A stretch of 64,000 nt of DNA from an uncultured Collinsella sp. (GCA_900544095.1 UQTV01000001.1:248001-312000), one strand, 5' to 3'. Shown: positions 1 through 9,822, counted from the first letter of the stretch. The notes: generated from the sequence alone by a model not told the origin. Numbers and translations are program-made.

Positions 1-1375
1 CGGTCGCCATTCGACCATCCGGGTTAAAGTAATACCAAGACCCAGCAATTTGCTGCCACCCAGTCAGAATTACTCCACTAGCAGAACAATAATATCGAGC
101 ACCCTGACTCTCAATCCAACCAGTTCTGGCATTACCGTCGTCGTCAATCAGCTGGATTCCCGAATCGGTCATGATGCCTTTAAGGTCAATTGCGCCGCTG
201 GATGACGAATGATACATCCAAGACCCATCACCGTTTGACCAGCAATTAGCCATCATCTTGCCGGTACTATTAAATATGTATTCACATGATCCGATAGTTT
301 GAACGCCCGTGGCCATGGCGTGCGTCGAGGGATCGAGCCAGTACCACGCACCGTTTAGGTTGAGCCAGCCGGAGGCGAGGGCGCCGGAGCCAGTCGCGTA
401 GTACCAGGTCCCGCCGTCGAGGACCCATCCGGTCGCCATCGCGCCGGAGGCGCTGAACCAGTACGCTGAGCCGTTGCACGCGTGGAGGCCCGTCACCATG
501 GCGCCGCCCGCGTCGGGGTCGAGCCAGTACCAGGAACCGCCGGTGTAAAGCCAGCCGGTCGAGGCGATACCGTCAGCGAACCAATACCAGGAGCCGTCGA
601 CGAGGCTCCAGCCGTTAAGGGGACCGCAGCTGCCGAAGTAGCGGCGGACGCCCTGCGCATCAGTCTGGTAACCCGTCAGCATGGCCCCCGTCCGGGCGTC
701 GAAGCAGTAGGGCACGCCGCCGACGGATACGGGGCCGCGCGCCAGCGCGCCGGAGCCCGTCGCGTAGTACCAGGTCCCGCCGTCGAGCACCCAACCGGTC
801 GCCATCGCGCCGGACGAATTAAACCAGTACAGGGAGCCGTTGCACTCGTGAAAGCCCGTCGCCATGGCGTGCGTCGAGGGATCGAGCCAGTACCACGCAC
901 CGTTTAGGTTGAGCCAGCCGGAGGCCAGCGCGCCTGAGTCCGTCGCGTAGTACCAGGTCCCGCCGTCGAGCACCCATCCGGTCGCCATCGCGCCGGAGCC
1001 ATTGAACCAGTATGCGGAGCCATTGCACTCATGGAGCCCGATGGCCATGGCGTGCGTCGAGGGATCGAGCCAGTACCAGGCCCCATTGGTATAGAGCCAG
1101 CCAGAATGCAACGAGACCGGATTGACTGAATCCACATAGAACCAGTTGCCGTCAAACGAATTCCAACCCAGATTCCAATTAACGGATTCTTGAGCAGGAC
1201 CATCATCGATTGAATCGGAAGGAGAAAGAGTCGAGGGGACGGATTGCCTCTCAATATCAGTAGGGATAGAGGAGCTTATGGGTTCTGCGTTCGCGATATC
1301 AACCACACCGGGCCCAGCGAGCAGTAGGGTTGAAAGAATGATTAGGATTAATATTATTCGCTTTTTCCTTGCCAT
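1..1375 (-). CDS. Secreted cell-wall-binding repeat protein (3' end outside window)
   Basis: Reading leftward from the ATG at 1375 the frame stays open to base 1, so the C-terminus lies outside the window. The protein starts with a basic, hydrophobic signal peptide (MARKKRIILILIIL..., probable cleavage after VDIANA), then a short Ser/Pro/Asp linker. The rest is a tandem array of about 20-residue aromatic/glycine repeats (GWVLDGGTWYYATGSGAL, AWYWLDPSTHAMATG types) of the choline-binding/glucan-binding CW_binding_1 class. Such repeats normally attach a secreted protein to wall teichoic acid or polysaccharide. No catalytic domain is visible in the part present. Long stretches are nearly identical in DNA to the neighbouring GH25 gene, so the two have duplicated or exchanged sequence. 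Confidence 0.85.
   Translation of the reverse strand, partial: MARKKRIILILIILSTLLLAGPGVVDIANAEPISSSIPTDIERQSVPSTLSPSDSIDDGPAQESVNWNLGWNSFDGNWFYVDSVNPVSLHSGWLYTNGAWYWLDPSTHAMAIGLHECNGSAYWFNGSGAMATGWVLDGGTWYYATDSGALASGWLNLNGAWYWLDPSTHAMATGFHECNGSLYWFNSSGAMATGWVLDGGTWYYATGSGALARGPVSVGGVPYCFDARTGAMLTGYQTDAQGVRRYFGSCGPLNGWSLVDGSWYWFADGIASTGWLYTGGSWYWLDPDAGGAMVTGLHACNGSAYWFSASGAMATGWVLDGGTWYYATGSGALASGWLNLNGAWYWLDPSTHAMATGVQTIGSCEYIFNSTGKMMANCWSNGDGSWMYHSSSSGAIDLKGIMTDSGIQLIDDDGNARTGWIESQGARYYCSASGVILTGWQQIAGSWYYFNPDGRMAT
309..880. repeat. About 570-bp near-identical block shared with 1726-2300
   Basis: The segments around 309-880 and 1726-2300 run in register with only scattered mismatches and encode the same order of wall-binding repeat modules in two adjacent genes. 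Flanking N-terminal coding regions are unrelated. This is seen directly. Recent duplication or gene conversion is the inferred cause. Confidence 0.8.
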
Positions 1376-1475
1376 GTGCAGCCCCCAGTAGTAACCAATT
1401 TTTACATAAACATAGTCTACAAATGGATGGCTAAGAGCAATATGTAATTAGAAAAAAGCAATTAAAGAAGAGCTG

Positions 1476-3209
1476 CTAGCCAAGCCATACACCATTGCTA
1501 GCAAAAGAGTATTGCACCCCATCGATTTCTTGAACACCCGTAGTCATTGCGTGCGTCGTGGGGTCAAGCCAGTACCAGGCGCCGCCGACGTATGCCCAGC
1601 CGGAGGCCAGCACGCCTGATCCCGTCGCGTAGTACCAGGTGCCGCCGTCGAGGACCCAACCGGTCGCCATCGCGCCGGAGGCGTTGAACCAGTACGCGGA
1701 GCCGTTGCACTCGTGGAGCCCAGTGGCCATGGCGTGCGTCGAGGGATCGAGCCAGTACCACGCACCGTTTAGGTTGAGCCAGCCGGAGGCGAGGGCGCCG
1801 GAGCCAGTCGCGTAGTACCAGGTCCCGCCGTCGAGGACCCATCCGGTCGCCATTGCGCCGGAGCTGTTGAACCAGTATGCGGAACCGTTGCACGAATGGA
1901 GGCCCGTCGCCATGGCGCCGCCCGCGTCGGGGTCGAGCCAGTACCAGGAGCCGCCGGTGTAAAGCCAGCCGGTCGAGGCGATACCGTCAGCGAACCAATA
2001 CCAGGAGCCGTCGACGAGGCCCCAGCCGTTAAGGGGACCGCAGCTGCCGAAGTAGCGGCGGACGCCCTGCGCATCAGTCTGGTAACCCGTCAGCATGGCC
2101 CCCGTCCGGGCGTCGAAGCAGTAGGGCACGCCGCCGACGGAAACGGGGCCGCGCGCCAGCGCGCCGGAGCCAGTCGCGTAGTACCAGGTGCCGCCGTCGA
2201 GGACCCATCCGGTCGCCATCGCGCCGGAGGCGTTGAACCAGTACATGGAGCCGTTGCACTCGTAGAGCCCGGTGGCCATTACACCGCCCGCGTCGGGGTC
2301 GAGCCAATACCAGGCTCCGCCCTGGCGCAACCATCCGGTATACGCTTTGCCGTCAGAGGTTGCGTAATACCAAGTGCCCTCTTTTAACTGCCAGTAATAA
2401 AGAGAGACATCAACATACGCGTAATTCATATCAACATTTCCGCTAATACCAGAAACTTTTCCGCGGCTTGTATACTGCCAAAAGCTGTAACTGGCGGTAT
2501 AGTGACATTGGGAGTTGTATTGAGCAATCCAATGATCCCAAGAACCGCTCTTAAATACAGGGTCGGTCAATATATTGTTAAACCAATTTAGGTTTGCATA
2601 AATGCCTGGCTTATATCCAGCACTAGAAATCTTATTACAGAATGTCTGAGCTCTAGATGCAATTCCGGATTGACGACCATCTGCAATAATTGTCTTGTCC
2701 TCAAGATCGTAATACACCGGTAGCCTAGGATTGTGCCCCGATAGGCAGTCAATCACCATGGACGCCTCATCGGCTGCCTGTTGATTATCAAAAGCATATG
2801 AATAGACATAGACGCCGTAGGGAATTCCGAGTCGCTCGCACTCAGAAATATTTCGATTAAATTGATAGTCAACTCGACCGCCGAAAGACGGAGCGCCAAA
2901 CCCAACGCGCAGAATAGCGAAATCGATGCCAGAAGCTTTAACTGCGTCCCAATCAATACGCCCTTGGTGCTCGCTGACGTCAATGCCCTGAGCTGTAACC
3001 CCATCGGGAAGAGCGTCCATAGACAATAAAGCTATTCCGTCTTCTTCGGAAGAAGCATCATCTGAAACTAATTGTCCACCCTCATAACGCCAAGAATTCT
3101 CAACCAGAGTCTGAGCAGCCTCTGCATCCGCAGGGCATACAAACATAGAAACGGGCGCAAAGAGCATCAGCACCAACAATGCCGAAAACAACTTAAGATG
3201 TTTGTTCAT
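1476..3209 (-). CDS. GH25 lysozyme with C-terminal cell-wall-binding repeats
   Basis: A 577-residue secreted peptidoglycan hydrolase. Residues 1-32 form a signal peptide ending in an Ala-rich site. Residues about 74-270 are a GH25 muramidase domain: it opens GIDVSEHQG, with catalytic-type acids at Asp77 and in the strand YYDLED (Asp168, Glu170), and ends near NVDMNYAYVD. Residues about 275-577 are aromatic CW_binding_1-type repeats that would dock the enzyme to the wall. The ATG at 3209 has a GAGG ribosome site. It would cleave the MurNAc-GlcNAc bond and could act in wall turnover or against neighbouring cells. The repeat half is nearly identical in DNA to the gene on its left, while the catalytic half is lower in GC and unique. 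Confidence 0.92.
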   Translation of the reverse strand: MNKHLKLFSALLVLMLFAPVSMFVCPADAEAAQTLVENSWRYEGGQLVSDDASSEEDGIALLSMDALPDGVTAQGIDVSEHQGRIDWDAVKASGIDFAILRVGFGAPSFGGRVDYQFNRNISECERLGIPYGVYVYSYAFDNQQAADEASMVIDCLSGHNPRLPVYYDLEDKTIIADGRQSGIASRAQTFCNKISSAGYKPGIYANLNWFNNILTDPVFKSGSWDHWIAQYNSQCHYTASYSFWQYTSRGKVSGISGNVDMNYAYVDVSLYYWQLKEGTWYYATSDGKAYTGWLRQGGAWYWLDPDAGGVMATGLYECNGSMYWFNASGAMATGWVLDGGTWYYATGSGALARGPVSVGGVPYCFDARTGAMLTGYQTDAQGVRRYFGSCGPLNGWGLVDGSWYWFADGIASTGWLYTGGSWYWLDPDAGGAMATGLHSCNGSAYWFNSSGAMATGWVLDGGTWYYATGSGALASGWLNLNGAWYWLDPSTHAMATGLHECNGSAYWFNASGAMATGWVLDGGTWYYATGSGVLASGWAYVGGAWYWLDPTTHAMTTGVQEIDGVQYSFASNGVWLG

Positions 3210-3432
3210 GTAAACCTCGTCATTCGCTCTTGATTGCGTCTAGCTTACAGCATAGCTATGAAAGATTCCCGAACATCTAACAGGACAAGATGCCATCTAG
3301 GACAATAAATAGTTGGGCGCAATGCTGCAAAGAAAAGAAGAACTTACCGGCAGGGTTGAACCCGCAGGCTCATTGCCCCCTCCTCTTGCCCCCAAGAATA
3401 CCGACTTCAAATAAACTTTCAAACCAGATGTC

Positions 3433-3463
3433 AAAAAGGTAGGGGGCCCAGAGAGTCCCCTAC
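3433..3463 (-). terminator. Rho-independent terminator of the NlpC/P60-like gene
   Basis: GTAGGGG (3439-3445) pairs with CCCCTAC (3457-3463). In minus-strand sense the hairpin is followed by a TTTTT run, 11 bp after the stop codon of the gene on its right. Confidence 0.7.
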
Positions 3464-3474
3464 AACTCGGAATT

Positions 3475-5685
3475 CTAACGAATCAGTATTACTTTCGATG
3501 GGCCCAAAGCGGTCAAACCGGAGATGCGATTTCCATAACCATCACTATGCCAGAACAAATTTTCGCTCGGCGAATTGCCCCAGAAAAAGCCAATGTGGCT
3601 ATCGTCCGCATATGGGTTGTAAGGATTGAAGAACACAATGTCCCCCTTACGAGCCAAACCACTACGTAACAACTCATCAATAGAGTTAAAATAAGTCACG
3701 TTCGCACACGTATCGATAGCGTAGCCGTACCAACGATAAGCGTTTACGCAGCCGCCCCTTCCGGGACCTCCACTCCAAGGGGAATGGCTCTGCTCGGCGG
3801 CAATGGGAGCTAAATTCCCGCCCGCCTTCATATATGCATGCGATACAAATCCACCACAATTCATGCCCGTATAACCGTCCCAACGCGGATCACCCTTTGG
3901 GTACATGCACGTTTCCTGGCTGAGATGCGTGTCGTAGCGTGTTCCACGGTAATAGCCGTCGTTTTCGTGGCTCATAAGCCAATTGACCAAGCTGGACCTA
4001 TTGACCCCCAAAACAGAACCAGACGTATTCAACCATGCACCACTTGCATTGAAGTAATAGTCAACGCCATCGATTTTCAGCCACCCGTTAGCAAACATGG
4101 CACCCGAAGGCTGGAGCCAGTACCACGTACCGCCGTCATTAAGCCATCCAGTTTTCATCTTGAATGTGGAAGGGTCCATCCAATACCACGCACCGTTGAC
4201 ATATTGCCAACCAGACTTAAGGACACCATTGGAAGATGCGTAGTACCAAGTATTGCCACTTTCGTCAGAAGCGTCTTTCGACATAATCCAACCAGACGCC
4301 ACGTTAACGACACCATTCGCATCCGCATAGAAAACCGCATCTCCAATATGAATCACACCTGGCAATGAAGACGAGTCAGTACGATCAGCGACTACAGGAG
4401 ATCCATCAGATGAAGTAGGCAACGGCTCGCTCAGTGCTCCAGACGAATTCGCCCATGCCATACCATCGTTCAAGTTGATCCAGCACGAAGATGCCATTGC
4501 ACCGGAATCATAAGAAAAATAGCGCTTGCTTCCTACCGCAAATTCACCAGTACGCATTGCGCCGGATACATCATCAAGGTAATACCAGGCGCTTCCGGAC
4601 TTTATCCATCGCCCTCGTTGAATAGCTCCGTTTGATGCGGCGTAATACCAAGTACCATCAGCAAGTGCCCAGCCTGTTGCCATGGCACCTGAGCTCGTAA
4701 GGAAATAGGTGGACGAGCCCACTTGCACAAAGCCCGTGAGCATAATATGGCTTCCTGGATCCAGGTAATACCAAGAATTCCCTAGAAGTAACCAACCTCC
4801 ATGCAGTAAGCCGTTGGAGTCAGCGTAATACCAGTTGTTGTCAATAAGTGCCCACTGGGAGGATAGCATGGCCCCTGAACTGTTAAAGATATAAGAGGTG
4901 CCATTGCATTCATTCAGCCCGGTGGCCATAGAACCGTCTGCAGGATCAAGCCAGTACCAACGACCCCCATCCGAGAGCCAGCCCTTTACCAGAGCGCCAG
5001 AGCCGGAAAAATAATGCCAGACAGAAGCATCAAGATGCCATCCGATAAGCATTGCACCAGAAGAAGAGAATCCATACGTGGCTCCCCCAATCTGCAGCAT
5101 CGCATCGTGGACCATCTTGCCCTCATCATCCAGCCAATACCAGTTGCTGCCGTCTGAAAGCCAGCCTTTTACCATGGCGCCAGAACCGGAGAAATAACGC
5201 CAAGCAGAAGTGGAGCCCGTAGAATCTAGGTACCAGCCGACACGCATTGCGCCCGAAGAGGAGAAGGCATACGTCGCACCCCCGACTTGAACCAACCCAT
5301 CCTGAGCCATTCGACCTTCGTCGTCGAACCAGTACCAGCTACCGTCTATATGTCTCCAAGAAGAAACAGCGATTGTTCCGTCGGACAAGCCCCAACGCCA
5401 AAAACCAGCCCCTTCTTCGGGTGATATCCACCCCTGATGCCAAATAATTTGATTCGAAACCTCGGAAGGGGTCTCATTATCCACCTGAGAGTTCTGCTCG
5501 ACAGCGAAGGTCGATTCGCGCTGAGCATCAACGCCTGACTCGACAGAAGCAATAGCAACGTTAGATGCGGGACCTTCGTCAGTGTTATTCGAATCAAGGG
5601 CGTATAACATCGAGAGCGAACCCAAAAGGAGCCCAAAAGAAATGAGGCCCGAAAAAGCCAGCACTCCGAATGACCATTTCTTCAT
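3475..5685 (-). CDS. Membrane-anchored or secreted wall-repeat protein with C-terminal NlpC/P60-like domain
   Basis: From ATG 5685 (MKKWSFGVLAF...) the protein has 736 residues; an in-frame GTG at 5706 would add seven. I prefer the ATG because KK followed by a hydrophobic stretch is a normal signal peptide or anchor. Most of the protein is aromatic wall-binding repeats. The last ~150 residues form a cysteine-peptidase-like domain: Cys in MNCGGFVSHA, His in DDSHIGFFWG, and a further His in LFWHSDG. This spacing fits the NlpC/P60-CHAP superfamily, which cuts peptide stems of peptidoglycan. The order (repeats first, enzyme last) is the reverse of the GH25 neighbour. Assignment to NlpC/P60 rather than a related amidase is by motif only. 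Confidence 0.8.
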   Translation of the reverse strand: MKKWSFGVLAFSGLISFGLLLGSLSMLYALDSNNTDEGPASNVAIASVESGVDAQRESTFAVEQNSQVDNETPSEVSNQIIWHQGWISPEEGAGFWRWGLSDGTIAVSSWRHIDGSWYWFDDEGRMAQDGLVQVGGATYAFSSSGAMRVGWYLDSTGSTSAWRYFSGSGAMVKGWLSDGSNWYWLDDEGKMVHDAMLQIGGATYGFSSSGAMLIGWHLDASVWHYFSGSGALVKGWLSDGGRWYWLDPADGSMATGLNECNGTSYIFNSSGAMLSSQWALIDNNWYYADSNGLLHGGWLLLGNSWYYLDPGSHIMLTGFVQVGSSTYFLTSSGAMATGWALADGTWYYAASNGAIQRGRWIKSGSAWYYLDDVSGAMRTGEFAVGSKRYFSYDSGAMASSCWINLNDGMAWANSSGALSEPLPTSSDGSPVVADRTDSSSLPGVIHIGDAVFYADANGVVNVASGWIMSKDASDESGNTWYYASSNGVLKSGWQYVNGAWYWMDPSTFKMKTGWLNDGGTWYWLQPSGAMFANGWLKIDGVDYYFNASGAWLNTSGSVLGVNRSSLVNWLMSHENDGYYRGTRYDTHLSQETCMYPKGDPRWDGYTGMNCGGFVSHAYMKAGGNLAPIAAEQSHSPWSGGPGRGGCVNAYRWYGYAIDTCANVTYFNSIDELLRSGLARKGDIVFFNPYNPYADDSHIGFFWGNSPSENLFWHSDGYGNRISGLTALGPSKVILIR

Positions 5686-5711
5686 AACAGCACGGTATCC
5701 AATCACGCAGC

Positions 5712-5739
5712 GGCCCCGTCGCTTCAGGGCAACGGGGCC
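5712..5739 (-). terminator. Hairpin after the wall-repeat gene
   Basis: GGCCCCGT (5712-5719) pairs with ACGGGGCC (5732-5739) in the gap between two minus-strand genes. There is no clear T-run, so it may be a weak terminator or an RNA processing or stability element. Confidence 0.45.
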
Positions 5740-5765
5740 TCAATCAAAACTAGCTCAGTAATGTG

Positions 5766-7022
5766 CTAGCCAATTTGCTGGCAGTTTTTGCACTCTCGTG
5801 AAGCGCCACGCCTCTGGGCCTCCTGAATAGAGATCTGCGAATAGCCCTTTGCGTCCTTACCAACGGTACGGCACTTATGCGTATGGTAAACATCGCTACC
5901 GTTCTTATACCAAACTAAACCGTAGCCCGGAATCCACTTGCCGTCCTCGCCGACATAGTAGGAGCCAACCCAGGCATTCGTAGCCATGGCACCGGAAGAC
6001 TGGAGGTAGTAGTCGCCGACCCAGGCGTCGTGAGCCATAGCGCCGGAACCGCTAAAGTAGTACCAGGCGCCGCCGACCTGACGCCAGCCGGTGGCCATCG
6101 CGCCGGAATCGTCGAACCAGTACCAAACTCCACCAACGTTAGCCCAAGAGTTAGAGGCCATAGCGCCCGAACCTCCGAGCCAATACCACGTGCCGCCATT
6201 GCTGAGCCAGCCGGTTGCCATGGCGCCCGAACCGCTCGCATAGTACCAAGAGCCGCCTGCCAAGAACCAGCCAGTGGCCATTGCACCGGAGTCGCCGAAC
6301 CAGTACCAGGAGCCGCCGAGGCTGCGCCAGCTGTTAGCGACCATGGCGCCCGAGCCGTCGAGGTAGAACCACGTACCGCCGATGTTGAGCCAGCCAGTGA
6401 CCATCGCACCGGAGGCATTAGTGTAGTACCAGGTACCCGAATCGTTGATCCAGCCAGTCAGCATGACCCCAGATTCGTTGAAATAGTACCAAGCCCCGCC
6501 GAGATTATGCCAACCGGTCAATAGCTCACCGTCGGAGGTCGCATAGGACCACTTTCCGTAGATGGAGTCGTAGAACCAGCCACTATGCTGCATGCGGCCA
6601 TCGGCGTTGGCACCAGGGGTGTTCAGGAAGTAGTTCTTGCCGTCAATCTGAACTCGGCCGTATGCCATATCATGGTTTTCGGGATAGAAGTAATACTTGT
6701 CCCCACCGATAGACTGCCAGCCCGACACCGCGGTCCCGTCAGCGCCAAAATAGTACCAGACAGCTTCGTATTCGTTATGCCACTGGTTCGTGACCATGGC
6801 GCCAGTTTCGGGATCGAAATAGCGAAGGTTGCCGTCCTCGCACCGAACGAGTCCAGTCTTCAGACGACCGTCGGAACACCATTCCGTAATCGGTCCACCG
6901 CCTCCGCCACCGCCAGCAATATCAGCAAATGAGGGCGCCGGGGCAACCGTCATGCAGGCAGCAGCAAATGCAACAACTCCCAGCACTGTTAGTCCGTGCC
7001 ATCTTTCTCGAAGGTTTTTCAT
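5766..7022 (-). CDS. Secreted wall-repeat protein with Ada-like Cys/His C-terminal tail
   Basis: A 418-residue protein with start ATG 7022 behind an AAAGGA ribosome site. Residues 1-34 are a signal peptide (cleavage near PSFADIA), followed by a run of eight glycines and then about 15 aromatic CW_binding-type repeats. There is no recognised hydrolase domain. The last ~45 residues contain YHTHKC...ECKNC, with conserved spacing like the small Ada-type metal-binding or 'DNA-entry nuclease tail' motif (C-x3-R...RPCKxC) found at the ends of several secreted Firmicute and Actinobacterial proteins. Zn binding is an inference. A role in surface display or adhesion is likely; an enzymatic role is not supported. 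Confidence 0.8.
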   Translation of the reverse strand: MKNLRERWHGLTVLGVVAFAAACMTVAPAPSFADIAGGGGGGGPITEWCSDGRLKTGLVRCEDGNLRYFDPETGAMVTNQWHNEYEAVWYYFGADGTAVSGWQSIGGDKYYFYPENHDMAYGRVQIDGKNYFLNTPGANADGRMQHSGWFYDSIYGKWSYATSDGELLTGWHNLGGAWYYFNESGVMLTGWINDSGTWYYTNASGAMVTGWLNIGGTWFYLDGSGAMVANSWRSLGGSWYWFGDSGAMATGWFLAGGSWYYASGSGAMATGWLSNGGTWYWLGGSGAMASNSWANVGGVWYWFDDSGAMATGWRQVGGAWYYFSGSGAMAHDAWVGDYYLQSSGAMATNAWVGSYYVGEDGKWIPGYGLVWYKNGSDVYHTHKCRTVGKDAKGYSQISIQEAQRRGASRECKNCQQIG

Positions 7023-7192
7023 ACGACATCCTTTTTCCGAGATTTAAGGCTCTCTTAAGTTATTTTTAAACTATCAATTCAGTATTTCAACGGGAAATCG
7101 ATAAAAGGTGTCTTTGTGACTGCAATTTAAATATGAGTCGCCACACCTCAACCGTTACGCCAAATAGCTTCTAAGGCAAACTGAGCGCATGA

Positions 7193-7339
7193 GCGAACCG
7201 ATTTAATACAACCACCTGTAAAAATCTTGAGGCACGTTTTCGATATGACAAGAGCTGCTTGAACGAGGAGTACTTGAACCCCACCGCCCTTGCAGCTCTT
7301 GAGGATACTTTGCCGGAACTTGGCATTACTTCGCACTAA
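7193..7339 (+). pseudogene. Possible C-terminal gene remnant
   Basis: The 7023-7335 gap is AT-rich for the region. Reading plus from 7193 gives 48 codons without a start, ending in an acidic helical-looking tail (ALAALEDTLPELGITSH) and a TAA at 7337 that overlaps the stop of the convergent glycosyltransferase. It has no upstream start because TGA lies at 7190. It may be the 3' scar of a lost gene. I do not recognise the family. Confidence 0.3.
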
Positions 7340-9822
7340 AACGAGAAGTACTCACTGTCGGAGGATAGGTTTGGTCCGAGCCACGGGTCGCCATCGAGGA
7401 AGAACTCAGGCCAGTGCTGCATGAACAGCGCCTGCTCACGCTTCCAGCGGCGCAGCTTTTCCTCGTTGGCCTCTTCCCTGCCGCGCGAGGTGAACTCGTA
7501 GTGGTACAGCTCGGCATAGGGCGTAAAGATGGTGCGGTAACCCGCCTCCCACACGCGCAGGCAAAAGTCTGCGTCGTTAAAACCGACGGCGAATTCCTCG
7601 TTGTAGCCGCCGACGCGCTCAAATACGTCGCGTCGCACCATCTGGCAGGCACCCGTCACGGCGCTAAAGTTGCCCGGGCGCACGGCACGGGCAAGATAGC
7701 CCTCGCGCTTTGCCGAGAAGTCCTGGTTGGCATGGGCAAGTGCGCCACGCACGCCAATCAAAATGCCGGCATGCTGCACCAGATGATCGGCAAAGTAGAG
7801 TTTGGCGCCCACCACGCCCGCATCGGGACGCTGCAGATAGCCCATCATCTCTTCGATAAAGTCCGGGCTTATGACCTCGGTATCGTTGTTCAGCAGCAGC
7901 AGGTAGTCACCCTTGGCGTGCTTCACACCAAAATTGATGATCTGAGAGTAATTGAACTCGCCCGGCCAGTACACAACGCGCGCGATGCCCTTGCCTTCGG
8001 ATGCTGCAGCCACGCGCTCTGGCAGGGTTTCGTAATACGCAAACGTCTCCGGGGCTTCACTGTTGTTCTCCACCAAGACGATCTCGTAATTGGTATACGT
8101 GGCCTTCTGGGCGATCGACATCACACAGGCATCGAGCGTCTCAATGTGATCCTTGGTGGGGATCACAATGCTCACCAGCGGCGCAGGCTCCGGCAGCGCA
8201 TGGCGCATGCGGTAGACAAACGGCGTCTCGGTCTCCTCGACCGTTCCGCAAATGCCCAGCGCGTTAAAGTGGCGCTGAAGCGCAAGGCGCCCGGCTTCAA
8301 TAGCATACGGCTTGCTATCGGCAGAACCGTCGGCGGTCGATCCCGGATGCACGCGCCAGTGATACTGCACATGCGCAACGTGCTCAAAGCGCGCGCCGGC
8401 TGCAAGACAGCGAAGCGTCAGGTCGTAATCCTGGGCACCCGTGACGTCTTCTGGGGACGTACCGATGTGATCGATGAGCGCCTTCTCCACCATAAGGAAA
8501 TGCGTCACGCAGTTATGGCTATAGAGCAGGTCGACGTTGAGCTTAGTCTTAAAGACCGGCTGGCCCCACTCCCCTGCTTTCTGGAACATGTCCTCGTCGC
8601 AGAACAGGACCTGGGGACGCTCGCCCTCGGCAGCCTTGTTCAGCGCGGCAACATAGTGGAATAACGCGTCCGGTTCCAGAATGTCGTCATGGTCCAAGAA
8701 CGCGATGTAGTCGCCCGTCGCTTGCTCAATACCAGAGTTGGTATTGACCACAATGCCGCCGTTGCCGGGAAGCTCGATGCGACGGATGCGCTCGTCATTG
8801 GCATCCGCCGCAAGATTGGCCACCGCATCCCATTCGGGTGAGGCGTCCATAAGGAGCAGTTCCCAGTTGTCATAGCTCTGGGCCAGCACCGAGTCCAGCA
8901 GCTCGCGCAGGTAGACCCGATCAGTCTTGTAGCACGGCACCACAATGCTCACGAGCGGTCTATAGGCAAAGGCCGCCGAAGCGACACGCTGGCACGCCAA
9001 ATCGCCCGGCTTTGCGCGATGCTGCTCAAACCAACGTCGATAAGCTGCGTCGTCTGCACGCGCGTCCTTCATACGGTTCCAGCTGTCGTCGACCATGCCG
9101 TTGTACAGGCGACCATCCATGGCGCAAAAACCGCTCTGGATCTGCTCCGTGGAATCGCTCACAATCGCGACAAAATCTCGTATATCCTGAGGCATCTCTA
9201 CGCTCAGATACGTTTTATTGACACGGCAACCGTTGCGCTGCGGCACATCGGCCTGCGACTCAAACACATGCACGGTGACATCGATGGCGTTCATATGCGT
9301 ATCGAAGATCTGAAGCTCAGGTGCGCACTGGGGGTCTCCCGCCCAGATAACCTCATAGCGCCACACCGCGCCGGCGTCTGCCGGCAAATAGCGAATGGCA
9401 TCGATCTCGTAGCAACCGCAGCGTTCGCCACGCTGCGCATCGCGGATAAGCGCACACAGTGCAGGCTTTGTTTTGTAGTTAATCTTGGATTCCAGCTTTG
9501 CCACGCGGCTATCAAGGCGAATGGAGCCCAACCTTTGGTCACCGGATGCAAATGTGACGTCAATCGTAGAGCCGTCCAAAAACGGAAGCACCAAGACAGC
9601 GAGCTCGCGCTCGTAATCGGAAACGGAAGGGCAAAGCGCCAGCACACGGCCATGATCGACCGGGAGCACCAGCGACGGCACACAAGAACCGCTCGTCGTC
9701 GCATGGGCAAACGCTTGAGAACCCTCCCGCTCAATAAGCGCGGCGACATCCTGACCGACAAAACGAAGCAGCACAAACAGACGGCCCTGGCTGCGGCAAA
9801 GTGCCAAACGCTTGATACTCAT
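7336..9822 (-). CDS. Two-domain family 2 glycosyltransferase
   Basis: An 828-residue cytoplasmic or membrane-associated protein. Residues about 1-270 form a beta-rich N-terminal region of unknown role. GT2 domain 1 (about 285-500) has SIVVPCYKTD and the metal-binding DHDD. GT2 domain 2 (about 545-790) has SIVIPTKDH, the NNDTE motif and a typical acceptor-side AVTGACQMVRR...GFNDADFCLR segment. Double-GT2 proteins of this type assemble rhamnose-rich or O-antigen-like polysaccharides from nucleotide sugars. It ends the minus-strand glycan operon and directly abuts the next glycosyltransferase. Sugar specificity cannot be read from sequence. Confidence 0.88.
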   Translation of the reverse strand: MSIKRLALCRSQGRLFVLLRFVGQDVAALIEREGSQAFAHATTSGSCVPSLVLPVDHGRVLALCPSVSDYERELAVLVLPFLDGSTIDVTFASGDQRLGSIRLDSRVAKLESKINYKTKPALCALIRDAQRGERCGCYEIDAIRYLPADAGAVWRYEVIWAGDPQCAPELQIFDTHMNAIDVTVHVFESQADVPQRNGCRVNKTYLSVEMPQDIRDFVAIVSDSTEQIQSGFCAMDGRLYNGMVDDSWNRMKDARADDAAYRRWFEQHRAKPGDLACQRVASAAFAYRPLVSIVVPCYKTDRVYLRELLDSVLAQSYDNWELLLMDASPEWDAVANLAADANDERIRRIELPGNGGIVVNTNSGIEQATGDYIAFLDHDDILEPDALFHYVAALNKAAEGERPQVLFCDEDMFQKAGEWGQPVFKTKLNVDLLYSHNCVTHFLMVEKALIDHIGTSPEDVTGAQDYDLTLRCLAAGARFEHVAHVQYHWRVHPGSTADGSADSKPYAIEAGRLALQRHFNALGICGTVEETETPFVYRMRHALPEPAPLVSIVIPTKDHIETLDACVMSIAQKATYTNYEIVLVENNSEAPETFAYYETLPERVAAASEGKGIARVVYWPGEFNYSQIINFGVKHAKGDYLLLLNNDTEVISPDFIEEMMGYLQRPDAGVVGAKLYFADHLVQHAGILIGVRGALAHANQDFSAKREGYLARAVRPGNFSAVTGACQMVRRDVFERVGGYNEEFAVGFNDADFCLRVWEAGYRTIFTPYAELYHYEFTSRGREEANEEKLRRWKREQALFMQHWPEFFLDGDPWLGPNLSSDSEYFSF

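Noticed and set aside
1..7022. Repetitive DNA that could suggest a CRISPR array
   Set aside because: The repeats are coding, vary in length and are in frame with wall-binding motifs; there are no constant repeats with unique spacers.
7148..7336. A 62-codon minus-strand frame next to the glycosyltransferase
   Set aside because: No ribosome site or family features, and it lies opposite the more protein-like plus-strand remnant.
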